Assembly (NCBI GenBank): GCA_031270205.1
Contig: JAISYA010000201.1
Span: 1 to 7,124, forward strand
Length of the DNA: 7,124 bases
DNA from: Treponema sp.
Lineage (GTDB): Bacteria; Spirochaetota; Spirochaetia; Treponematales; Breznakiellaceae
Direction: 5' to 3'
Shown here: positions 1 through 6,247 of the stretch, piece by piece
Numbering within the stretch: position 1 is the first letter of the stretch
How the letters are laid out: each line of letters begins with the position of its first letter
Notes under the pieces: model-generated
Seen by the model: the letters and a program-made list of their open reading frames with translations, nothing else
What the model was told of the DNA's origin: nothing
Databases searched by the model: none
Translations under genes and position numbers: made by a program

Positions 1-408
1 CTTTTCAGCGCCCTGGAGACCGGCGTGGTTGACGGCCAGGACAACGGCATGGTAACGGTCATCAGCCAGGCCTTCTACGAAGTGCAGAAGTACCTCTACG
101 AGACCAACCACATCATCGCCACCCTGGAAATTGTGGTAAGCGCGCCTTTTTACGACAAGCTGACGGCGGACCAGCAGAAGATCGTAGCCGACGCGGCAAA
201 AGCCACGGCCGCAAAAGCCTGGGACGACTACATCAAGAGTGTGGATAACGAACGCAAATTCCTCCAGGACAAGGGAGTAACGGTAACGCCCACCACGGCG
301 GCGGATCAGGCGCGGATCATCCAGATGCTCCAGCCCCTTACCAACAAGCTGTTCGCCGACAACGCCTGGGCCAAACCCCTGACCGACAGGATCAAGGCAA
401 TCCAGTAG
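1..408 (+). CDS. dctP: TRAP transporter solute-binding protein, DctP family (C-terminal part)
   Basis: This is the extracytoplasmic substrate-binding subunit of a tripartite ATP-independent periplasmic (TRAP) transporter, which captures a carboxylate-bearing ligand and delivers it to the membrane subunits. The reading frame is open from base 1 and ends at TAG 406-408, giving 135 residues, roughly the last 40% of a typical 320-340 residue family member; the signal peptide and the usual carboxylate-binding arginine lie upstream of the window. Family hallmarks are the ALETGVVDGQDN motif near the left edge, the EVQKYLYETNH segment, and the helix LTADQQKIVADAA followed by a charged tail ending in DRIKAIQ. 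The first possible start codon in this frame (GTG 25) is internal and not a real start. It is followed directly by dctQ and dctM, which supports the call. The ligand cannot be read from this fragment; the downstream genes suggest a sugar acid. Confidence 0.93.
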   Translation, partial: LFSALETGVVDGQDNGMVTVISQAFYEVQKYLYETNHIIATLEIVVSAPFYDKLTADQQKIVADAAKATAAKAWDDYIKSVDNERKFLQDKGVTVTPTTAADQARIIQMLQPLTNKLFADNAWAKPLTDRIKAIQ

Positions 409-423
409 AGGAAGGGAGAAGGA

Positions 424-492
424 AACGGGAAGCGATGGGTCGATGGGCGGACGAAGAACCCGCTCATCGGTTATCGCTTCGCTTCCCGCGTT
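424..492 (+). other. Intercistronic hairpin between dctP and dctQ
   Basis: A long imperfect stem-loop fills most of the 114-base gap. The outer stem is perfect over 10 bp (426-435 CGGGAAGCGA with 479-488). The inner stem is 10 bp with one G-U pair (441-450 CGATGGGCGG with 460-469). An asymmetric internal loop separates them and the apical loop is 451-459. The T run at 498-502 begins about ten bases after the stem, so it is not a canonical intrinsic terminator. Such hairpins after binding-protein genes commonly protect the upstream mRNA or lower read-through, giving more binding protein than membrane subunits; that role here is inferred. Confidence 0.7.
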
Positions 493-511
493 CATCATTT
501 TTATGAGTATG

Positions 512-517
512 AGGAGG
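512..517 (+). promoter_or_regulatory. Ribosome binding site of dctQ
   Basis: AGGAGG lies 5 bases before GTG 523 and only 2 bases before the in-frame TTG 520. The spacing favours GTG 523 as the initiation codon. Confidence 0.75.
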
Positions 518-522
518 GCTTG

Positions 523-1053
523 GTGAAAAAAATTTTGGATACGCTTTTCAGGGGCGTTGAAATTCTTATTGCCTTTTTTCTGGCGGTGATGATAATCCTC
601 GTTTTTATGAATGTGGTTTTCCGCTACCTGTTCAGTAAAGGGTTTGCCTGGTCCGAGGAAATCGCCCGGCTCTGCTTTATATATCTGGTGTACCTGGGTT
701 CCATTGGAGCCATGCGGGATAACCGCCACCTCCTTATCGACAGTATTCTGGGCCGGGTGCCGGTTTTTTTGCAGAAAATCATCTATGCGCTGATCCAGCT
801 TTGTATCATCTGGCTTATGGGTATTTTATCGTTGGGGAGCTGGGGCCTGGCGCTTCAAAATTTGAACGACAACTGGGTGGCCACCAAATTCCCGACATTT
901 CTGGTATATGCGTCAGGGCTTATCACCGGTATTGCCATCGGGATTATCGCTCTGGCAAATCTGTTCCGCATGATCGTCCTTAAAATACCGGTTTCCGAGC
1001 TAATTAAATCCCGGGATGATTCCCCGGATCCCCAGCCTGCGGAAGTGTCATAA
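523..1053 (+). CDS. dctQ: TRAP transporter small permease subunit, DctQ family
   Basis: This is the small four-helix membrane subunit that scaffolds the large permease in a TRAP transporter. The 176-residue product has four hydrophobic segments at roughly residues 12-37, 46-64, 83-106 and 122-150. Family marks are NVVFRY (30-35) at the end of helix 1, WSEEIAR (43-49) at the start of helix 2, and the GSIGAMRDNRH stretch (59-69) with its charged loop. The tail is short, hydrophilic and proline-rich. GTG 523 is chosen over the adjacent in-frame TTG 520 because of its spacing from AGGAGG; the difference is one residue. The stop codon overlaps the dctM ribosome site, so translation of the two membrane subunits is probably coupled. 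The length is typical of separate, unfused DctQ proteins. Confidence 0.94.
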   Translation: MKKILDTLFRGVEILIAFFLAVMIILVFMNVVFRYLFSKGFAWSEEIARLCFIYLVYLGSIGAMRDNRHLLIDSILGRVPVFLQKIIYALIQLCIIWLMGILSLGSWGLALQNLNDNWVATKFPTFLVYASGLITGIAIGIIALANLFRMIVLKIPVSELIKSRDDSPDPQPAEVS

Positions 1054-1058
1054 GGAGG
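1052..1058 (+). promoter_or_regulatory. Ribosome binding site of dctM, overlapping the dctQ stop
   Basis: AAGGAGG shares its first two bases with the TAA stop of dctQ and sits 6 bases before ATG 1065. This arrangement favours re-initiation by ribosomes finishing dctQ. Confidence 0.85.
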
Positions 1059-1064
1059 AATACA

Positions 1065-2363
1065 ATGGTTGCTTTATATGCGAGTATTTTTTTAGCGTCG
1101 CTGGTTGTTTCGATACTGATAGGTCTTCCTATCGCCTTCTCCCTTATCCTCTGCGGAGTTACCACCGCGCTGGCTATGGGAGGGACGGCGACCAACCCAC
1201 AGACAGTAGCCGCCCAGCTTATGCGGGGTACCGACAGCGTTACCATGATGGCCCTGCCGTTTTTTGTACTGGCCGGGGAGTTAATGAACAAGGGAGGGCT
1301 TACCAAACGTATCATTGATTTTTGTAATATTTTTGTCGGCCGCGTCAGGGGAGGACTGGGCTACGTTACTATCCTCGCCTGCCTAATGTTCGCCAGCCTC
1401 GTGGGTTCCGCTGTGGCAAGCACTGCGGCTCTGGGGGCAATTCTCATCCCCATGATGGCCGATTCGGGGTATAACCGGGCCAAGGCGGCGGGTCTTGTGG
1501 CCAGCGCCAATATTGTGGCCCCCATCATGCCGCCCTCCATCCCCATGATCGTCTATGGCGTGGCAGCGGGGGTGTCTATCAAGTCTTTGTTTATGGGGGG
1601 AATAGCCCCGGCGGTCTATCTGACTATAGGGATGAGCGTCGTCTGGTTTGTCGTTTCCCGTAAGGACGCGATAAAATCCGATGCCCCCAAGCCCACCGTG
1701 AAAGAAACGCTGCGGATATTTTTCAACGGACTCTGGGCATTGTTGCTCCCGCTCATCATCTTTTTTGGGCTTAGGGGCGGTATATTTACCGCGACCGAGG
1801 CCGGCGTGGTGGCGGTGGTCTACGCTCTCATTGTGGGTATCTTCGTGTACCGGGAACTAACGCCGAAAAGCCTCTTTCAGGCTTTTATCGCCGCGGCGAA
1901 GATGTCCGCGGTGGTTATGTTCCTTGCCGCCGCCGCCCAGGTTTCAGCGTATTTTCTCACCATCTCCCGGATTCCCCAACTGATAACCGCGTCGTTAAGC
2001 CCGCTGGTAAGCAGGCCCATGCTCCTCAACGTGGTGCTTCAGATTATCATCATCCTCATGGGAACCTGCGTGGACGTGGTGCCGACGATTCTTATTATGA
2101 CACCTATCATGCTGCCCCTGCTCAGGGCGGCTCACATCGATCTGGTGTATTTTGGGGTGGTATTTACCCTGGCAAACGTGCTGGGCTTGACTTCGCCCCC
2201 GGTAGGGCCGGTACTGAACGTGGCCTGCGCCACTGGAAAAGTCAAAATGGAGGAACTGTTGGGGCCGGTTATTCCCTACTATATTTTCCAGACGCTTCTG
2301 GTGTTCCTGCTGATATTTTTGCCCCAGCTTGTTACCATCCCGCTTAAATGGATTGGAGGCTGA
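1065..2363 (+). CDS. dctM: TRAP transporter large permease subunit, DctM family
   Basis: This is the large inner-membrane subunit that carries the ligand across the membrane, driven by a sodium or proton gradient. The 432-residue product is hydrophobic throughout, with about a dozen membrane segments, and matches the usual length of 425-435. Recognisable DctM signatures are LPFFVLAGELMNKGG near residue 64, GSAVASTAALGAILIPMM near 122-139, PPSIPMIVYG from residue 156, and the second-half counterpart GTCVDVVPT (333-341) followed by TPIMLPLL. A late SPPVGPVLNVAC motif matches the conserved region before the final helices. ATG 1065 is supported by a strong AAGGAGG. The last codons contain the ribosome site of the dehydrogenase gene that follows after two bases, so transport and the first catabolic enzyme are probably made together. 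Confidence 0.96.
   Translation: MVALYASIFLASLVVSILIGLPIAFSLILCGVTTALAMGGTATNPQTVAAQLMRGTDSVTMMALPFFVLAGELMNKGGLTKRIIDFCNIFVGRVRGGLGYVTILACLMFASLVGSAVASTAALGAILIPMMADSGYNRAKAAGLVASANIVAPIMPPSIPMIVYGVAAGVSIKSLFMGGIAPAVYLTIGMSVVWFVVSRKDAIKSDAPKPTVKETLRIFFNGLWALLLPLIIFFGLRGGIFTATEAGVVAVVYALIVGIFVYRELTPKSLFQAFIAAAKMSAVVMFLAAAAQVSAYFLTISRIPQLITASLSPLVSRPMLLNVVLQIIIILMGTCVDVVPTILIMTPIMLPLLRAAHIDLVYFGVVFTLANVLGLTSPPVGPVLNVACATGKVKMEELLGPVIPYYIFQTLLVFLLIFLPQLVTIPLKWIGG
2355..2359 (+). promoter_or_regulatory. Ribosome binding site of the dehydrogenase gene, inside the dctM end
   Basis: GGAGG lies 6 bases before GTG 2366. The in-frame ATG 2348 lies upstream of this site and has no comparable site of its own, so GTG 2366 is the more likely start. 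Confidence 0.75.
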
Positions 2364-2365
2364 CC

Positions 2366-3382
2366 GTGAAACAACTGTTGACAGAGAAACCCCGTGTCCT
2401 CAAGATGCTTGATGTGGAAGAGCCGAAAATTGAAGGGCCAAAAGATGTGCTGGTCAAAATGAAGGCCGCGGGCATCTGCGGTTCCGACGTGCATATCTAC
2501 CACGGGACATCGCCGGTAGCGACCTACCCGCGGGTCATGGGCCACGAGATTGTGGGGGTGGTTGCCGAAACCGGGAAGGATGTTACCAAAGTAAAGCCCG
2601 GGGACCCGGTGATCCTTGACCAGATCGTGGCCTGCGGGGAATGTTACCCCTGCAGGATAGGCCGGCCCAATATCTGCTGCAACCTGAAAGTCCGGGGGGT
2701 GCACATCGACGGCGGCTACCGCGAGTACCTTACCGCCGGGGAAGAGGCCATGCACCTTCTGCCCGCCGGCCTTTCCTTTACCGACGCGGTGATGATCGAG
2801 CCGATGAGCATTGCCTTTCAGTCCTGTTCCCGGGCGGGGATAAGCAAAGACGACATTGTGTTCATCCTCGGCGCGGGGGCATTGGGCAAGAGCCTCATCA
2901 AAGCGGCGCTTTTAACCGGCGCGGAACTTATTGTTTCGGACGTGGTGGACGAGCGGCTTGAGGAAGCGGCGGCCCTGGGGGGTTCCAGGGTGATCAACTC
3001 CAAAAAAGAAGACCTTGCCGCGAAACTAAAGGAATACACCAGGTGGGGCCCCACGGTTTCGATTGACGCCGCGGGCTTCCCCGGCTCCCTGCCTCTGCTT
3101 ACGGACCTGACCTGCAACGCGGGCCGGGTCATCACCATGGCCTTTCTTGAGGATCCCTCCCCGGTGCAGCAGTTTAAGATCACAGCCAAAGAGCTGGATG
3201 TCCGGGGTTCCCGCCTGCAAAACAACAAGTTCGAGGAGGTATTGCGGGCATACCGGGAGGGGAAGATCAAGATCGAAGGCCAGGTTTCCCACGTGTTCCC
3301 CTTTGCCGGGGCCATAGAAGCCTTCCGGCGGATTGACACGGGGGATCCGGGGATCGGCAAGGTGGCGCTGTCTTTCGAGTAA
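2366..3382 (+). CDS. Zinc-dependent medium-chain alcohol/polyol dehydrogenase
   Basis: This is a medium-chain dehydrogenase/reductase expected to oxidise a secondary alcohol of a sugar, polyol or sugar acid with NAD. The product is 338 residues from GTG 2366, a normal length. Catalytic-zinc residues are visible as Cys38 (AGICGSD), His60-Glu61 (MGHE) and Glu145 (IEPMS). The structural-zinc lobe has Cys90, Cys93, Cys96 and Cys104. The Rossmann fold carries GAGALG (169-174), with Asp192 near the end of the second strand, which favours NAD over NADP. The overall pattern resembles threonine, sorbitol, L-idonate 5- and galactitol 1-phosphate dehydrogenases, and the substrate cannot be fixed from sequence. 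Its position directly behind TRAP genes and ahead of a sugar-acid kinase and gnd suggests a hexonate or ketohexonate, for example an idonate/gluconate-type 5-dehydrogenase (inference). The gene starts two bases after dctM ends. Confidence 0.9.
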   Translation: MKQLLTEKPRVLKMLDVEEPKIEGPKDVLVKMKAAGICGSDVHIYHGTSPVATYPRVMGHEIVGVVAETGKDVTKVKPGDPVILDQIVACGECYPCRIGRPNICCNLKVRGVHIDGGYREYLTAGEEAMHLLPAGLSFTDAVMIEPMSIAFQSCSRAGISKDDIVFILGAGALGKSLIKAALLTGAELIVSDVVDERLEEAAALGGSRVINSKKEDLAAKLKEYTRWGPTVSIDAAGFPGSLPLLTDLTCNAGRVITMAFLEDPSPVQQFKITAKELDVRGSRLQNNKFEEVLRAYREGKIKIEGQVSHVFPFAGAIEAFRRIDTGDPGIGKVALSFE

Positions 3383-3384
3383 AC

Positions 3385-3424
3385 GGGGCGGGGCCGGACT
3401 TGCGGGCAGGGCCGGCCCCGCCCC
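3385..3424 (+). other. GC-rich hairpin between the dehydrogenase and kinase genes
   Basis: A perfect 13-bp inverted repeat, GGGGCGGGGCCGG (3385-3397) with its complement at 3412-3424, encloses a 14-base loop starting three bases after the dehydrogenase stop. All stem pairs are G-C. The bases after it (TCCTAAATACACTTAA) have no run of T, so an intrinsic terminator is not well supported. It may instead act as an mRNA end-protecting or processing structure, dividing the transporter/dehydrogenase part of the transcript from the kinase/gnd part. The remaining 67 bases before the kinase start are AT-richer, but no convincing promoter was recognised. Confidence 0.75.
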
Positions 3425-3479
3425 TCCTAAATACACTTAAAAACAATCGCGGCTCAGAACGATGCGATTATTATTGATG

Positions 3480-3485
3480 AAGGAG
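3480..3485 (+). promoter_or_regulatory. Ribosome binding site of the kinase gene
   Basis: AAGGAG is 6 bases before ATG 3492. The in-frame ATGs at 3462 and 3477 lie upstream of it and have no good site, so 3492 is taken as the start. Confidence 0.75.
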
Positions 3486-3491
3486 ATTGTG

Positions 3492-4565
3492 ATGAAATTG
3501 AAAAAAGACGCGGCGGTAGATTTGCTTACCCTGACAAGCATGGGGGTGCGAATCACTCCGGCGGGACGGCAGCCGGTGCAGGTGAGCGCCCTGTACGAGA
3601 TGCAGGCCACCAGCGCGGAGACCAATGTGCTGAATGTTTCCGCAAGCCTGGGGCTTCGCACCAAGGCGCTGACCAAGTTTGTCGCGGGGAGTCCGGTAGC
3701 CCGGTTTATCCAGGGAGAACTGCGCAAACGGAACATCGCCTACGAGGGGCAGGAAGTGGAACAGGGCGGGCCCTGGGGGTTTCGCCATCAGTTCAACATC
3801 GCCGATGCGGGCTACGGGGTGCGCGGGCCGGTGGTGCATAACGACCGGGCGGGCGAAGTGGGCCGCACGATTCAGGCGGGGGACTTTGACTTTGACCGGA
3901 TCTTCGGCACGGACGGCTGCCGCATCCTCCACCTTTCGGGCCTTATCGCGGCCATGAGCCGGGACACCTCGGATGCCTGTATCGAGGCGGCGCGGGCGGC
4001 CAGGAAGAGCGGTACAATCATCTCGTTTGACCTCAACTACCGCGCTTCGTTCTGGAAGGGGCGCGAGGCGGAATTGAGCGCCGTGTTCAGGGAGATTGCC
4101 TCCGTTACGGACATCCTGCTCGGGAACGAGGAGGACTTCCAACTGGCGCTGGGCGTCAAGGGGCCGCCGGCGGGAGGTTCCGGCCTGGCGGCGAAGATTG
4201 AAGGCTTTAAGGGTATGATCGAGGAGGCGGCGAAAGCGTACCCGAATGTTCAGGTTTTCGCCACGACGTTGCGCGAGGTACACAGCGCGAACCGCCACAG
4301 TTGGGGCGCGATCCTCCGGGCGGAAGGGCGCTGGTACGAGGAAGCGCCGCGTGAGATTGACGTGCTTGACCGTATCGGCGGCGGCGACGGGTTTGTCGCG
4401 GGTCTTCTTTACGGCATCCTTAAAGGCTGGGAAGCGGAAAAGTGGCTCCAGTTCGGCTGGGCAGCCGGCGCGCTCGCCACGACGATGCTTGCCGACTATG
4501 GAACCCCGTCTGATGAAGATCAGGTGTGGAGTATTTACAAGGGCAACGCGAGGGTAAAAAGATGA
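3492..4565 (+). CDS. PfkB-family carbohydrate kinase, 2-keto-3-deoxygluconate kinase-like
   Basis: This is a ribokinase-fold (PfkB) cytoplasmic kinase transferring phosphate from ATP to a sugar or sugar acid. The 357-residue product is slightly longer than the usual 310-340. The C-terminal signature is clear: DRIGGGDGF with the catalytic base Asp299, and then AAGALATT in the nucleotide region. Other family landmarks are SFDLNYR (Asp180, Asn182, Arg184), typical of ketodeoxygluconate kinases, GNEED (Asn212 to Asp215) and HLSG before the central helix. The N-terminal substrate half is less standard: the usual GG of the first PfkB signature is replaced around TSAETN (40-45), although Asn45 is kept, and the usual GE near the start reads TS (15-16). 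The exact substrate is therefore open: ketodeoxygluconate by homology, or another hexonate such as gluconate by coupling to gnd. Its last bases overlap the gnd start as ATGA, implying a fixed production ratio of the two enzymes. Confidence 0.88.
   Translation: MKLKKDAAVDLLTLTSMGVRITPAGRQPVQVSALYEMQATSAETNVLNVSASLGLRTKALTKFVAGSPVARFIQGELRKRNIAYEGQEVEQGGPWGFRHQFNIADAGYGVRGPVVHNDRAGEVGRTIQAGDFDFDRIFGTDGCRILHLSGLIAAMSRDTSDACIEAARAARKSGTIISFDLNYRASFWKGREAELSAVFREIASVTDILLGNEEDFQLALGVKGPPAGGSGLAAKIEGFKGMIEEAAKAYPNVQVFATTLREVHSANRHSWGAILRAEGRWYEEAPREIDVLDRIGGGDGFVAGLLYGILKGWEAEKWLQFGWAAGALATTMLADYGTPSDEDQVWSIYKGNARVKR
4550..4554 (+). promoter_or_regulatory. Ribosome binding site of gnd, inside the kinase gene
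   Basis: GAGGG lies 7 bases before ATG 4562. The start ATG overlaps the kinase stop TGA (4562-4565 ATGA), a classical translational coupling arrangement. The more upstream in-frame ATG 4526 would add 12 residues unlike the family N terminus. Confidence 0.7.
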
Positions 4566-6025
4566 TAACCGGGGTAAAAAAGAGTGATATTGGCCTTATC
4601 GGTCTTGCCGTAATGGGTGAAAACCTTGTCATGAATATGGAAAGCAAGGGCTTTACCGTCAGCGTCTACAACCGTACAACGCAGAAGGTGACGGACTTTA
4701 TAAGCGGACGCTCCAAAGGTAAAAACATTGTGGGGGCGATGAGCCTTGAGGAATTTGTGTTACAGCTTGAAAAGCCGCGCAAGGTCTTCCTGATGGTCAA
4801 GGCCGGGCAAGCTGTCGATGACTACATTGAGGCGCTTATCCCGCTTTTGGAAGACGGCGACATTATCATCGACGGCGGCAACAGCCACTTTCCGGACACG
4901 GCCCGCCGTACCGCCTATGTGGAGAGCAAGGGGCTTCTCTATGTCGGAACCGGCGTTTCGGGCGGCGAGGAAGGCGCGTTGAAGGGGCCTTCGATGATGC
5001 CCGGCGGCAGCGCGGATGCCTGGGAAGCGGTGAAGCCGATTTTCCAGGCGATTTCGGCCAAAGTCGAGGATGGAAGCCCCTGCTGTGAGTGGGTCGGGCA
5101 GGGCGGCGCGGGGCATTTTGTCAAGATGGTACACAACGGTATCGAATACGGCGATATGCAGCTTATCTGCGAAGCCTACCAGTTGATGCGGGACGGCCTT
5201 GGCATGAGCGCCGCCGGGATGTATGAGGTATTCGCCGGGTGGAACAGTGGCGAGCTGGACAGCTACCTTATCCGGATTACCCGCGACATTCTCGCCTACC
5301 GGGACACGGACGGTTCGCCGCTCGTTGACAAGATCCTCGATACGGCAGGGCAGAAGGGAACGGGTAAGTGGGCGGTTATTTCGGCCCTTGATGAGGGTAT
5401 CGCGCTTACCCTGATCGGCGAGGCGGTGTTCAGCCGCTGTCTTTCGGCGATTAAAGATGAGCGCGCCGTTGCGTCAAAGACGCTGAAAGGCCCCTGTCCC
5501 GCAATCAACATTGATAAGGGGACTTTTATCGAAGCCTTGCGGGACGCCCTGTTCGCCTCGAAGATCGTAAGCTATGCCCAGGGCTACGCGCTGATGCGCA
5601 GCGCTGCTGCCGCCTATGGCTGGAAACTCAACTACGGCGAGATTGCGCTGATGTGGCGGGGCGGCTGTATCATTCGCAGCGTATTTCTGGGCGACATCAA
5701 GAAGGCTTTTGACAGGGACCCCGCGCTTCCCAACCTCCTCCTTGACGGTTATTTCAGGGACAAGCTGGCGGCCGCCCAATCGGGCTGGCGTACCGTCTGC
5801 GCGGCGGCAATCCAGGCGGGTATTCCCGCGCCGGCCATGACCAGCGCGTTAAGCTACTACGACGGTTACCGCTGTGAAAGCCTGCCCGCGAATCTTTTGC
5901 AGGCCCAGCGTGACTATTTCGGCGCCCACACCTATGAACGGCTCGACGCAAAGCGCGGCGAGGTTTTTCACACGAACTGGACCGGCGAGGGCGGTACAAC
6001 CGCGTCCGGCGCCTATAATGCGTAA
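4562..6025 (+). CDS. gnd: 6-phosphogluconate dehydrogenase, decarboxylating (long form)
   Basis: This enzyme oxidises and decarboxylates 6-phosphogluconate to ribulose 5-phosphate and CO2 in the cytoplasm (oxidative pentose phosphate pathway). The 487-residue product is a full-length member of the long (about 470-490 residue) form. The dinucleotide fold shows GLAVMG (14-19), and the following YNRT (36-39) with Asn37-Arg38-Thr39 is the pattern associated with NADP preference. Substrate residues align with a constant offset of five to those known in the sheep enzyme: Asn107 in DGGNSHF, Ser133-Gly134-Gly135 in GTGVSGGEEG, Lys188 and His191-Asn192 in KMVHNGIEYG, and Glu195. The C terminus carries Arg450 and His456 in RDYFGAHTYE, which reach into the partner subunit, and ends FHTNW plus a short glycine-rich tail. 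All key residues are present, so it should be active. It is the strongest functional anchor of the locus and points to a hexonate or gluconate route. Confidence 0.98.
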   Translation: MITGVKKSDIGLIGLAVMGENLVMNMESKGFTVSVYNRTTQKVTDFISGRSKGKNIVGAMSLEEFVLQLEKPRKVFLMVKAGQAVDDYIEALIPLLEDGDIIIDGGNSHFPDTARRTAYVESKGLLYVGTGVSGGEEGALKGPSMMPGGSADAWEAVKPIFQAISAKVEDGSPCCEWVGQGGAGHFVKMVHNGIEYGDMQLICEAYQLMRDGLGMSAAGMYEVFAGWNSGELDSYLIRITRDILAYRDTDGSPLVDKILDTAGQKGTGKWAVISALDEGIALTLIGEAVFSRCLSAIKDERAVASKTLKGPCPAINIDKGTFIEALRDALFASKIVSYAQGYALMRSAAAAYGWKLNYGEIALMWRGGCIIRSVFLGDIKKAFDRDPALPNLLLDGYFRDKLAAAQSGWRTVCAAAIQAGIPAPAMTSALSYYDGYRCESLPANLLQAQRDYFGAHTYERLDAKRGEVFHTNWTGEGGTTASGAYNA

Positions 6026-6128
6026 AAGCGGATCCGTTTCCGGTTAAAGGACCGGCAGGAAGGAATGAAGCGCTGCTCCCCGCATCCTTTGTGCGCCTTA
6101 TTCGCTTCGTGGTTATTTCTTTAGATGT

Positions 6129-6165
6129 GAGGCTGTTCCAAAATGTCAGATTTTGGAACAGCTTC
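6129..6165 (+). repeat. Hairpin A, TTCCAAAA-type inverted repeat
   Basis: There is a perfect 13-bp stem, GCTGTTCCAAAAT (6132-6144) with its complement at 6150-6162, around the 5-base loop GTCAG. Three further pairs at the base, one of them G-U, extend it to 6129-6165. No T run follows immediately, so terminator function is uncertain on this strand. It shares the 10-mer TTTTGGAACA with hairpin C, suggesting a repeat family. Confidence 0.85.
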
Positions 6166-6177
6166 CTTAGATTTAAC

Positions 6178-6207
6178 GGAAAAACCGGGCTTTTGACCGG
6201 TTTTTCC
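6178..6207 (+). repeat. Hairpin B
   Basis: A perfect 11-bp stem, GGAAAAACCGG (6178-6188) with its complement at 6197-6207, encloses an 8-base loop. The right arm contains TTTTT next to the CCGG, so the structure has some terminator character in itself, but no free T run follows. It differs in sequence from hairpins A and C, between which it sits. Confidence 0.8.
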
Positions 6208-6209
6208 AA

Positions 6210-6247
6210 GAGCTTGTCCAAAACCAACCGGGTTTTGGAACAAGCTC
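6210..6247 (+). repeat. Hairpin C, TTCCAAAA-type inverted repeat, possible terminator
   Basis: The left arm 6210-6225 (GAGCTTGTCCAAAACC) pairs with the right arm 6231-6247 over 16 bp with one bulged A, around the 5-base loop AACCG. The T-rich sequence TGTTTTTAGTTTT begins four bases after the stem, making this the best intrinsic-terminator candidate of the three, though not a perfect one. The right arm repeats TTTTGGAACA of hairpin A exactly (6233-6242 and 6151-6160), and the left arm differs from that of A by one missing T. Confidence 0.8.

Noticed and set aside
520..522. TTG 520 as the dctQ start
   Set aside because: It is only 2 bases from AGGAGG; GTG 523 has the better spacing and gives the same protein less one residue.
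2348..2365. ATG 2348 as the dehydrogenase start
   Set aside because: The strong GGAGG (2355-2359) lies downstream of this ATG and is correctly placed for GTG 2366, where the family N terminus begins.
3425..3491. Promoter for the kinase gene in the AT-richer segment
   Set aside because: TACACT and TATTAT resemble -10 boxes, but neither has a recognisable -35 box at proper distance.
3471..4298. Long minus-strand open frame (275 codons) opposite the kinase gene
   Set aside because: It lies antisense to a clear PfkB gene, has no recognisable family motif, and is the usual by-product of GC-rich codon use on the other strand.
4526..4561. ATG 4526 as the gnd start
   Set aside because: It would add 12 residues not typical of the family and overlap the kinase by 40 bases; ATG 4562 has GAGGG at good spacing and the classic ATGA overlap.
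6129..6247. Short CRISPR-like array or insertion-sequence end
   Set aside because: There are only two related palindromes, with no regular spacers, no transposase and no target duplication visible; independent hairpins explain the pattern better.
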